Assembly: GCA_030410095.1 (NCBI GenBank)
Contig: JAUFRC010000001.1
Span: forward strand, 2,058,501 to 2,122,500
Source of the DNA: Paracoccus cavernae
GTDB lineage: Bacteria > Pseudomonadota > Alphaproteobacteria > Rhodobacterales > Rhodobacteraceae
Reading direction: 5' to 3'
DNA length: 64,000 nucleotides
The notes under the pieces: model-generated
Seen by the model: only the letters and a program-made list of their open reading frames with translations
The model's database searches: none
What the model was told of the DNA's origin: nothing
Translations under genes and position numbers: made by a program
Shown: in pieces, positions 40,993-50,557 of the stretch
Position numbering within the stretch: the stretch's first letter is position 1
How the letters are laid out: the number at the start of each line of letters is the position of its first letter

Positions 40993-41813
40993 TTAAGCAT
41001 CGGGGTGAACGAGCGCCGCCCCTTCGCGCAGCACAGCCTGCGCCTCGGCGGAAAGGTCCTCACCATCCTGTAAATGCTCGCTTTTTCGTGCATCACGAAA
41101 GGAGCAAGCAACCGCAGCGGAGTGCGCGCGCCCTTCCGCGCGGTCACAATGATGCGACCGGCATCGCGCCCGTGGCGGGCCGCGACCGGCAGAACGGTAA
41201 CCGCCCCCGCATGAGGCGAGCGCGCAGAGAACCTCCGACAAGCGGTCCGCGCGCTGGATCAAGGTCAGCCATCCTTTGGGCTTGAGCCGCTTGAGCGCGG
41301 TCGAGATCCACAGGTCAAGCGCGGTCGCCTCGTGGCGCGCAGTGCCGCGACCAAGATCGGGGCCGGTGTGCCGCCCAGAAAATAGGGAGGGTTGGCGATA
41401 ACATGGTCGAAACTGCGCTGGCGCAGCACCAAAGGCATATCCGCCAGATCGCCGGTGACGATCTCGGCGCTCAGCCCGTTGGCTTGGGCATTCTGCCGCG
41501 CCAGATCGGCATAATTTTCCTGAAGCTCCAGTCCCGACAGCGCCAGCCCCTTCACCCGCCAACCCAGACACAGCAGCGCCACGCCCGCGCCGCAGCCGAG
41601 CTCCAACACGCTTTCGCCCGGTTGTGCTGGACAGGAGGCCGCCAGCATGACTGGATCGGCTCCCGCCAGATAGCCGCCCACGGGCTGCGCGATCCGCAAA
41701 CGCCCGCCCAGAAAGCCGTCATAGCGCAGGGTCGCGCCCTCGCCTGCCGGATCTTCAGGGCCGCCCGACACGCCGCCGGTCAGGCCTGTGTCCAAACCGT
41801 CAGAGGATATCAT
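40993..41813 (-). CDS. trmN6: tRNA1(Val) (adenine-37-N6)-methyltransferase-like enzyme
   Basis: 274 residues after repair. SAM-dependent N6-adenine methyltransferase: ELGCGAGVALLCLG is the SAM site and ANPPYF the NPPY catalytic motif. PKGWLTLIQRADRL and RLLAPFVMHEKGEH near the C-terminus are typical of TrmN6 proteins of alphaproteobacteria. Four bases are missing: near 41364, two in a G run near 41209 and one near 41082. It overlaps the upstream DUF2007 gene by 14 bases. Substrate tRNA is inferred from the family. Confidence 0.85.
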
Positions 41814-42004
41814 GATCGCGCAAAATCGCGGAGGCCATGAAGTGGTCGCGATCGGCCACCATCAGGCGTCGCGGCAGGATCCCGATCGAGCCTTCGAGCA
41901 CGCTCATATGCTCGTCGAGCGGAAAAGCCGTGATCCCTCCGAGGCCAAAAGATCGGCCGCGCGGGTCACAAGCAGGGGTTGGTGGTTCGCAGAACTTCCT
42001 TCAT
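41800..42004 (-). CDS. DUF2007-domain small protein
   Basis: 68 residues after adding a C near 41979 and a G near 41940. MKEVLRTTNPLLVTRAADLL, ASEGITAFPLDEHMSVLEG, then RRLMVADRDHFMASAILRD: the DUF2007 pattern (a putative signal-transducing fold related to PII-like proteins). It is co-translated with trmN6 (14-base overlap). It is divergent from the polyprenyl synthase, 74 bases between starts. Confidence 0.8.
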
Positions 42005-42078
42005 CGTGACAAAAGACTAAGCGGAGGTTGCGAAACTGTCCATGCCGTGGCAATTGCTGGCTGCGAAAGGGGTCGCAG

Positions 42079-43080
42079 ATGGGTATGAACGAAAACGTCG
42101 CAAAGCCGCTGGATCAGCTTCTGGAGCTGTTGGCAGACGATATGAACGCGGTCGGTACGCTTTTGAGCGAACGGATGTCGAGCCGTCATGCCCCGCGCAT
42201 TCCCCAGGTCACAGCGCATCTGATCGGCGCCGGCGGCAAGCGTCTGCGCCCGCTTCTGACGGTGGCGGCGGCGCGCCTGTTCGACTATCAGGGCACGCAT
42301 CACCAGCTTTTGGCCGCGACGGTCGAATTCATCCATACCGCGACGCTTCTGCATGACGATGTGGTCGACGAAAGCAAACAGCGCCGCAACCGCCCGACCG
42401 CGAACCTGCTCTGGGACAACAAATCCAGCGTTCTGGTCGGCGATTACCTTTTCAGCCGCAGCTTCCAGCTGATGGTCGAGACCGACAATATGCGCGTCAT
42501 GAGCATTCTCGCCAATGCCAGCGCCACGATCGCCGAGGGCGAGGTTCTCCAGCTGACGGCGGCGCAGGATCTGGCCACCAACGAGGACATCTATCTTCAA
42601 GTCGTGCGCGGCAAGACCGCGGCGCTGTTCTCGGCCGCGACCGAGGTCGGCGCGGTGATCGCGGGTGCCTCGGAAGAGCAGATCAAGGCGCTCTTCGATT
42701 ACGGCGACGCGCTCGGCATCGCGTTCCAGATCGTCGACGACCTGCTCGATTACACCGGCGCGTCCGAGACGATCGGCAAGAATACCGGCGATGATTTCCG
42801 CGAGCGCAAGCTGACGCTGCCGGTGATCAAGGCCGTGGCGAAATCGGACGAGGCCGAACGCGCCTTCTGGACGCGTACCATCGAAAAGGGCGACCAGCGC
42901 GACGGCGATCTCGACGAGGCGATGCGCATCATGAACCGTCACGCCGCTCTGGAAGACGCCCGCAAGGATGCTCTGGCATGGTCGGCCCGCGCCCGCGCCG
43001 CTCTCGAAGCGCTGCCGCAAAGCCAATTGCGCGACATGTTGAGCGATCTTGCCGATTTCGTGACTGCCCGCGTCGCCTGA
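42079..43080 (+). CDS. ispB: polyprenyl diphosphate synthase (ubiquinone side chain)
   Basis: 333 residues, intact. Long-chain trans-prenyl transferase that makes the ubiquinone tail; chain length (probably deca- in this group) cannot be read off directly. The first Asp-rich motif is DDVVD at 93–97 and the second is DDLLDYTG; GGKRLRPLL is the conserved phosphate-binding segment. The start at 42079 follows a GGGGTCGCAG region; a longer in-frame start 51 bases upstream lacks support. Confidence 0.95.
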   Translation: MGMNENVAKPLDQLLELLADDMNAVGTLLSERMSSRHAPRIPQVTAHLIGAGGKRLRPLLTVAAARLFDYQGTHHQLLAATVEFIHTATLLHDDVVDESKQRRNRPTANLLWDNKSSVLVGDYLFSRSFQLMVETDNMRVMSILANASATIAEGEVLQLTAAQDLATNEDIYLQVVRGKTAALFSAATEVGAVIAGASEEQIKALFDYGDALGIAFQIVDDLLDYTGASETIGKNTGDDFRERKLTLPVIKAVAKSDEAERAFWTRTIEKGDQRDGDLDEAMRIMNRHAALEDARKDALAWSARARAALEALPQSQLRDMLSDLADFVTARVA

Positions 43081-43214
43081 TCCGGACAGTTTCGGCGCAG
43101 GCCACGCCCTCGGCGCGCAAGGCAAGGCGCTGATTGCACGGGGAAAAGCCCGCGAACGGCAAGGCTCCGCCGATTTTCGCGCGCATTCATCACCTGTTCA
43201 TCACCTCTCGGTCA

Positions 43215-43233
43215 GGCAGGTTCTCAACCTGCC
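43215..43233 (+). terminator. possible terminator after ispB
   Basis: GGCAGGTT, CTC, AACCTGCC followed by CGTCTTG. It lies between ispB and the PBP gene. T-poor, so weak. Confidence 0.4.
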
Positions 43234-43293
43234 CGTCTTGCTGTAATGTCCTTTCCAAAGGCCGGATCCACGCGGCCATGCAGGAAAGCAGGC

Positions 43294-45699
43294 ATGAAGA
43301 AACCGACCGGCAACAACCGCATTGTTGCGGACAAGCGCCAATTCCCCGAGCAAGCGCCCAAACAAAAGCCCCCGCAAGCCGAAGAAATCGCGGCGTAAAG
43401 GCGGCGGTGTCGGCAGTGCGGTTTCGGGCGGCATCGTCGGGCTGATCTCGCTGGTCTGGCGGGTGATCTGGGGCTCGATCTGGCGTTTGGGCCTGACCGT
43501 CGCGCTCATCCTTTTGGCCGCGACCTTCTATTTCTACTCGACCCTGCCCGAGGCTTCGGCGCTGTTTGACGGCCGCGCGCGCGGCTCCGTCACGATGCTC
43601 GACACCGACGGACGCGTCTATGCCTGGCGCGGCGAGACCTTCGGCATGGTCAGCGCGGACCAGATCGCACCCGCGCTGAAGAACGCCGTGGTCGCGACCG
43701 AGGACAAGCGTTTCTACATGCATCTCGGCGTCGACCCGCAGGGTATCGCCAGCGCGATCAAGATCAACCTCGCGCAGGGACGCGGCGCGCTTTCGGGCAA
43801 CGGCGGCTCGACCATCACGCAACAGGTCTCGAAGCTGCTCTGCCTTGGCGAATCCTTCGATCCGATCAAGTGGAAATCGGAAACCGAATACGAGGCGGAA
43901 TGCCGCAAATCCTCGATCTGGCGCAAGATCAAGGAAGTGCCCTATTCGCTCGCGATGGAGGCGAAATACTCCAAGGACGAGATCCTCAACATCTATATGA
44001 ACCGCTCCTATCTTGGTGCGGGCGCGCGCGGTTTCGAGGCCGCCAGCCAGCGCTATTTCGACAAGCCCGCCAAAGACGTCACCCTCCGAGGCGGCGATGC
44101 TGGCCGGTCTGCTCAAGGCGCCGAGCTATTTCGCCCCCACCGCCGACCTGCAACGCTCGCAGGATCGCGCTTCGGTGATTCTCGATCTGATGCACGAGCA
44201 GAAATATCTCGACGATGCGGCCTATCAGCAGGCCAAAGCAAATCCGGCGGTTCTGTCGCGCGCGGCCTCGGCCCGTGCGGGCGGCTATTTCGCCGATTGG
44301 GTGATGGAATCGGGGCCGGGCTTCCTGACCTCGGAAACGACCGAGGATGTCACCATCCAGACCACCTTCGACCAGCGCGTGCAGCGCGCGGCCGAGCGGG
44401 CACTGAACCGGATCCTCGACGAAAAGGTCGCCAAAGGCTCCAAGGTGCAGGCCGCCGTGGTGGTGATGTCGGCAGATGGTGCGGTCCGTGCCATGATCGG
44501 CGGCCGCGAAGGCGGTGTGTCGGGCGTTTTCAACCGCGCGACCCAAGCCAAACGTCAGACCGGATCGAGCTTCAAGCCCTTCGTCTTTGCTGCCGCGCTT
44601 GATCAGGGTTACCGCCCCAACGACATGGTTCTCGATGCGCCGCTGACGATCAATGTGCGCGGATCGGGCCCGTGGTCGCCGCAGAACTACACCCGCAAAT
44701 ACCGCGGCGAAGTGACCCTGACGACGGCGCTGGCCCAATCGCTCAACACCGCGACCATCCGCCTGCAGGAGATCGCCGGCCGCGATGCCGTGCGCCGCGT
44801 GGCCGAGGATTTCGGGATTGCAAGCACGCTGGCCAGCGGCCCGTCGCTGGGTCTGGGCGTGTCGGAATCGACGCTGCTTGAGGTTACGGGCGCCTATGCG
44901 GGCATCCGCAACGGCGGTTCGGCCGTGCGCCCCTACGGCCTGATCGAGCTGCGCATCAAGGGCGACGACCAGCCGCTGATCGGTCAGGCGGGGGCATCGG
45001 CACCCGCGTGATCTCGCAGAACTCGGCGGGCGAGCTGATCGAGATGATGAAGGCCGTGATCCAGAACGGCACCGGCGGGCGCGCCAAGCTTGCGGGCCGC
45101 GAGGCTGCCGGCAAGACCGGCACCACCTCGAGCTACCGCGATGCCTGGTTCATCGGCTTCACCGAGCAATATGTGACCGGCGTCTGGATGGGCTATGACG
45201 ACAACACCCCGCTCAAGGGCGTGACCGGTGGCGGTCTTCCGGCCGAGATCTGGCAGGCCGTCATGACCGAGATCCACGACGGTCTTCCGGCCGAACCGCT
45301 TGGCGGCTGGGCCCCGACACTGACCGTGCCGTGCCGCAGGTGATCAATGCGGGCGGCTCGGACGGCAGCGCCGATCCGCTGGCTGCCGCCCTTTCCGAGG
45401 CGCTCGGCCAGCCCAATCCCTCGGCAGGCAGCGAAAGAACTGGCACCTCGGATATCGGCACCGTTCCGAACGAGATCCCGCAAGAGGGCGAGGGCATGGC
45501 CCCGCGCTTCGAGGGCAGTACCATTTCCTCCGAAGCGCCCTTTGATCAGGGTGCGGGCTTTGGCGAGGCCGGAAACGGTGCGGATCTGGAAATGACGCCC
45601 GAAGGCTTCGCCGACAATGGCGGCGGCGAACAGATGGGCGCGCCACCCGAAGACGATGCGCTCAGTCGCGCGCTTCGCGGGATCGAGGGCGTCTATTAG
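43294..45699 (+). CDS. mrcA: class A penicillin-binding protein (PBP1A type)
   Basis: About 803 residues after repair. Bifunctional peptidoglycan synthase. It has a basic cytoplasmic N-tail, one membrane span (LGLTVALILLAATFYFYSTL), a glycosyltransferase domain (ATEDKRFYMHLGVDPQG, GGSTITQQVSK) and a transpeptidase domain with SxxK in GSSFKPF, SxN in AQSLNTAT and KTG in AAGKTGTTSS. A Gly/Glu-rich C-terminal tail follows. I place the start at 43294 (MKKPTGNNR). Six bases are missing: two near 43330, two near 44090, one near 44992 and one near 45331. Confidence 0.93.
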
Positions 45700-45714
45700 G
45701 CCCTCCCGGCAAAG

Positions 45715-45761
45715 AATGAAAAAGGCGGGCCAGCATTCACGCTTGGCCCGCCTTTTTCATT
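45715..45761. terminator. 18-bp bidirectional terminator
   Basis: AATGAAAAAGGCGGGCCA, an 11-base loop, and its exact reverse complement, with A and T runs on both sides. It serves the PBP gene and the convergent mlaC. Confidence 0.95.
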
Positions 45762-45792
45762 CCTGAACCGTGATTGCGCCGAACGGGGCGCG

Positions 45793-46403
45793 TCAGCCGG
45801 CCTGCTGCAGATCCGCCGTCAAAGCCGCGATATCGCCTTTGCGGCGCGCCAGCATCGCAGCGATCTCGGTCCGCTCGGTCGCGAGCATATTGATGCCCTC
45901 GATGATGATGTTGAAATAGCGCACCGAGCCGGACTTGTCCGAGACATGCCATTCGACCTGCATCGGCGCGCGGCCGTTGAGATAGGCGACCGAATTGACC
46001 GCATAGAAGCTTTTGACCGCTTTCGCGCCCTGCACCTCGATTTTCGAGCCGATGAATTCGCGGAAGCGCTTGCCGTATTTGCGGCCGATATAGCCTTGGA
46101 ACGCGGTCTTGTAGGCGGCGAATTCCTGCGCCCCGACCTGACGTGCCGCCGGACCGAGCGCCGAGCGCGCGATCACGTCGACATCGGCGTAGCGCGCGAA
46201 AATCACCTCGAATTCGGCGAGCATCTGAGGCAACGGCTTGCCCGAATTGATCACGGTATAGACCTCGTCGACCGAGGTCTGGATCATCGCCTGCGCCTGA
46301 TCGGCACTCAGCGCAAGGGCGGGTCGCGCCGCGAGCGGGCTGAGTGCGACCAGCGTGGCCGCGCCAACCAGCCCGAGAAACCGCGACGGGTCTCATTCGG
46401 CAT
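45793..46403 (-). CDS. mlaC: phospholipid-binding protein MlaC
   Basis: 203 residues after repair. Periplasmic shuttle that carries phospholipids between MlaA and the inner-membrane MlaFED complex (Ttg2D family). The signal sequence (ETRRGFLGLVGAATLVALSP after repair) contains RRGFLG and may use the Tat path. TSVDEVYTVINSGKPLPQML through FRYFNIIIEG-like beta strands match the family. One base is missing near 46385. The start lies inside the end of mlaA. Confidence 0.88.
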
Positions 46404-47129
46404 AAGGGTCAATTGCCTCTCCTCTTCTCCAAGTTCGTGCCGGCGGTGCTGCAAATAGATCAGCCGGGTCTGCGCATAACTATCAGCACTTCCGTAAAGA
46501 ACGGAATCGACAGTATCGCCGAAACGCGCCCGTTGACCGACTTTTGATGCGGCGCGGGCACCAAGATCGATCAGATATTCGTCGCGGTTGAGCCACTGCC
46601 GCATCGGATCGATCCCGAGATCGACCATCTTGCCGAAAGCGTCGCGCTCGGTCGAAGGACCGATCAGCGGCAGCTCCAGATAGGCGCCTTCGGGGACGCC
46701 CCAGACCGCGAGCGTCTCGCCGAAGTCGGTGTCGTTTTCGGGCAAGGCGAAATCCGCGGTCGCCGGATCAAGGAAACCGCCCAGACCAAGGGTCGTATTC
46801 ACGAAGAAACGGAAGGTATTCTTGATCGCGGGCTCGGGCTTTCCCTGCAAAAGATGGTTCACGACCTTGCCCGGCAGCGACAGGTTCGAGCCGAAATTGC
46901 CGACGCCCTGCAAGGCGAGGCTTCCAATCCCTGGCTTGTCATCTGGGGATTTCGCTGGCTTTTCGCTGCCGAAACCCGAGGTCACCGGCTTGACGACATT
47001 GGAATCGAGACCCGCGTTGAACGCATGGAAACGCCGGTTCATCCCCTCATAGGGGTCGTTGATCGCGTCGGGCCCCGGGGCGCCGGAGCAGGCAGAAAGG
47101 GCGAGAACCGCAAAAATGGTGTGGCGCAA
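46393..47129 (-). CDS. mlaA: outer-membrane lipid asymmetry lipoprotein MlaA (VacJ)
   Basis: 245 residues after repair. It removes misplaced phospholipids from the outer leaflet. The lipobox is VLALSAC; NDPYEGMNRRFHAFNAGLD, FVNTTLGLGGFLDPA and PLIGPSTERDAFG are hallmarks. The only plausible start is TTG at 47129 with CGGAGGTTAGC upstream. As read, the frame runs into mlaC; adding one base near 46418 gives the usual DPYAE terminus with stop at 46393–46395, overlapping mlaC by 11 bases. mlaFED genes are not in this window. Confidence 0.9.
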
Positions 47130-47273
47130 GGATTTGCTAACCTCCGGTTGCTAGAATGAAGGAAGTCGCGTGCGAATCACACATAAAACAGGCTGTTGCC
47201 CAATTCGGCTATGGGATAGAGCTATGGGCAATTCTGGGCAAGGCTGCCCATGGTGGGTAAGGGGCAGATCGGC

Positions 47274-49014
47274 ATGGCTACGCCGCCTATGCGTTTCGAC
47301 GGTAATCAGGAACTGCGCGACGCGCGCGGCTTGACCTGGCACCTTTTTCTTTTCGTCGGGCTTTTCTCGGCAGCGGTCAATCTGCTGATGCTGACGGGTC
47401 CGCTGTTCATGCTGCAGGTCTATGACCGCGTCCTCGCCAGCCGCTCGGTCGAGACGCTGACGGCACTGTTCATTCTGGTCATCTTCCTTTTCGTGCTGAT
47501 GGGCGTCCTTGATCTGGTGCGCAGCCGCATCATGTCGCGCGTCGCCGCCCGCTTTCAGGAGCGGATGGAGGGACGGGTTTTCGCAGCCGCCCTGCAGGAC
47601 GGCGCGGTAATCGGCAATGACGCGGCGACGCGCGGCGGCATGCGCGACCTCGATCGGTGCAGCGCCTGATCAGCTCGCCGGTCCTGATGGCGCTCTTCGA
47701 TCTTCCTTGGGCTCCCTTCTTTCTCGCGGCGGTTTTCCTGTTTCACCCGCTGCTCGGCGCGGTCGCCTCTTTCGGGCTTTTCGTGCTGATCGTCGCGACG
47801 CTCCTTAACCAGGTGATGAGCAAAGCCCCGCTCCAGAACTCCAACGTGGCCTCGCAGGTCTCCGAGCGGATGTCGGACATGTTCCGCCAGGAGGGCGAGA
47901 TCATCGGCGCTCTCGGCATGCGCGGCGCGGCCTTCTACCGCTGGCAGGAGGCGCGCGATGTCGCCACCGAAGCCACGATGATCGGCAACGACCGCGCCTC
48001 GACCTTCTCGGTCTTCTCGCGCACCTTCCGGCTGTTTTTGCAAAGCGCGCTGCTTGCCGCCGGCGCATGGCTGGTCCTGCGCCAGGAGGTGACGCCGGGG
48101 GCCATGATCGCCTCGTCGATCCTGATGGGCCGCGCCCTTTCCCCGATCGAACAGGTCGTCGGCGGATGGCCGATGGTCCAGCGCGCACAGGACGGCTGGA
48201 AGCGGCTGACCGGCCTGTTGACGCGCCGGCCGCCGACCCTGCCGCGCACGCCCTGCCCCGCCCCGAGGCGCGGCTCGAGGTAAACCAGCTCTCCGTCGTC
48301 CCGCCGGGCCAGAACGTTCCGACCCTGCGCGGCGTCAGCTTTGCGATGAACCCCGGTCAGGCGCTTGGCGTAATCGGCCCCTCCGGCTCGGGCAAGTCGA
48401 CGCTCGCCCGCGCCGTAATCGGGGCTTGGCAGGCGGCCAGCGGCTCGATCCGGCTCGGCGGCGCGACGCTCGATCAATACGAGCCGGATGTGCTGGGCAA
48501 GCTCATCGGCTATCTGCCGCAGCAGGTCACCCTGTTCGACGGCACGATCGCCGAGAACATCGCGCGCCTTTCGCCGACGCCCGATCCCAAACGTGTGGTT
48601 GCGGCGGCGCAGGCGGCGGCGGCGCACCAGATGATCCTCGATCTGCCGCAGGGCTACGACACGCCGGTCGCCCAAGCCGGAGGCCGCCTTTCCGGCGGCC
48701 AGATCCAGCGCATCGGCCTCGCCCGCGCGCTTTACGACGATCCGGTGCTCTTCGTTCTCGACGAGCCGAACTCGAACCTCGACAACGAGGGCTCCGAGGC
48801 GCTCAACATCGCCATCCGCACCATCAAGGCCCGTGGTGGTGCCGTCATCATCATGGCCCACCGCCCCGCCGCCATCGCCGAATGCGAACTTTTGCTGGTC
48901 GTCGAGCAGGGCATGCGCCGCGCGTTCGGCCCGCGTGACGAGGTCCTGCGCTCCATGGTCAAAAATGCCGAGCAAATCAGCCAGGCCCAAGGAAAAGGCG
49001 GAGGCGTGGCATGA
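47274..49014 (+). CDS. type I secretion system ABC transporter (PrtD family)
   Basis: 580 residues after repair. It is an exporter half-transporter of the type I system with no N-terminal C39 peptidase. Membrane segments start at FLFVGLFSAAVNLLML; Walker A is GPSGSGKST, signature RLSGGQIQR, Walker B LFVLDEPNSNLD. It matches the PrtD/AprD group that exports RTX proteases and lipases. Bases are missing at 47652–47655 (GATTC read as GATC; DLDSVQRLIS expected) and near 48248. It is coupled to the HlyD gene (ATGA overlap). Confidence 0.92.
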
Positions 49015-50445
49015 GCAACGACCCCAACCAAACCGGCATTGCGCCGGTCGAAAAGCTGCCGACGCTGACCGGCAACCGCGCGCTGGCCGAAAGGGACTGC
49101 GCGCACAGCGCGTCGCGGATGATGCGCCCCGTCCCTGCCGCCCCGCCGCGCCCCCGAGGATCGCTGGTCGGCGCGTGGCGCGATCATCACCGGCTTCGTC
49201 TGTCTGGCGCTCTTGTTCGGCGGCTTCGGCGTCTGGGCCTGGAGCGCACGCATCGCGGGCGCCGTCGTGGCCTCGGGTCAGGTCGAGGTCGAGCAGCGCC
49301 GTCAGGTCGTCCAGCATCCCGATGGCGGCGTCGTGGCCGAAATCCTCGTGAGCGAGGAGAGACCGTCACCGCGGGACAACCGTTGATCCTGCTCGACGGC
49401 ACCATGGCCGAAACCGAACTGGCCATCGTCGAGGGGCAGTATTTCGAAATGCTCGCCCGTCGCGGCAGGCTCGAGGCGGAGCGCGCCGATCTCGACGTGA
49501 TTACCTTCCCCCGAACTGGTCGAAAGTGCCAAAACCAACGCTGTTCTGGCTACGCTGATGGCCGGACAGGAAAACCTGTTCCGCGCCCGCAAAGATACGC
49601 TGACCCAGACCTTAGGCCAGCTCACCAAGCAATCCGAGCAGGTCACCTCGCAAATCTCCGGCATTGACGCCCAGATGGAGGCGCTGAAAACACAGGCGGG
49701 CTTCATTCAGGAAGAGCTGGGCAACCAGCGCTCGCTCCTGGACAAGGGGCTGGCGCAGGCCTCGCGGGTCCTTGCGCTCGAACGTGAAACCGCAAGACTG
49801 AACGGCCAGATGGGCGAGATCACCGCCTCGCGCGCGCAATCGGTCACCAAGCTGACCGAAATCGACCTGCTTGCCCTTGAACGTACTGCCGAGCGTCGCC
49901 AGACCGCCGAAACCGAACTTCGCGACATCGGCTACCGCGAACTGGAGCTGGTCGAACGCCGCCGCGGCTTGCAGGAGCAGATCTCGCGTCTCGATATCCG
50001 TGCACCGGTTTCCGGCATCATTCAGGAACTGGTTGTAACCACGCCACGCTCGGTGATCCGCCCTGCCGAGCCGATCCTTTATATCATCCCGCAGGATCGC
50101 CCGTTGGTGATCAGCGCCAAAGTCGCCACGATCAACATCGACGAAATCGTGCCGGGTCAGGAAGTCGTTCTGCGCTTCTCGGCCTTCTCGTCGCGTACCA
50201 CGCCGGAAATCGACGGGATCCTGAGCCGCATTTCGCCCGATATCCTGATCGACGAAGCCACCCGTGCGCCCTATTACCACGCCGAAGTCACGATCCCGCC
50301 GGAGCAGATCAAGAAGCTCGGCGAGCAGAGCCTCGTGCCCGGCATGCCGGTCGAGGTCTATATCCAGACCGGAGAGCGCAGTCCGCTGGCCTATCTGCTC
50401 AAACCGCTGAGCGACTACTTCACCCGCGCCTTCCGCGAGGGGTAA
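49011..50445 (+). CDS. type I secretion HlyD-family periplasmic adaptor
   Basis: About 479 residues after repair. One membrane span (AIITGFVCLALLFGGFGVWA), a lipoyl half-motif (SGQVEVEQRRQVVQHPDGG, then EGETVTAGQPLILLDG), a long coiled-coil region (about residues 165–330), the second lipoyl half (DIRAPVSGIIQELVVTTPRS) and a beta barrel. It bridges the ABC transporter to an outer-membrane TolC-type channel, which is not encoded here. Five bases are missing: near 49093, 49152, 49355 and two in the C run at 49508–49512. Confidence 0.92.
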
Positions 50446-50497
50446 CCGCTCGCCACCGCGGTGCGCGTTCACGGATGCGGCCGCGGCAAGCGACAAC

Positions 50498-50539
50498 AAA
50501 AGAAAGGCCCGCAGCATTGTCGCTGCGGGCCTTTCTTTT
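50498..50539. terminator. 18-bp bidirectional terminator
   Basis: AAAAGAAAGGCCCGCAGC, a 6-base loop and its exact reverse complement. It serves the HlyD gene and valS, which converge. Confidence 0.95.
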
Positions 50540-50557
50540 CGTCAAAACCGTCGCGGC

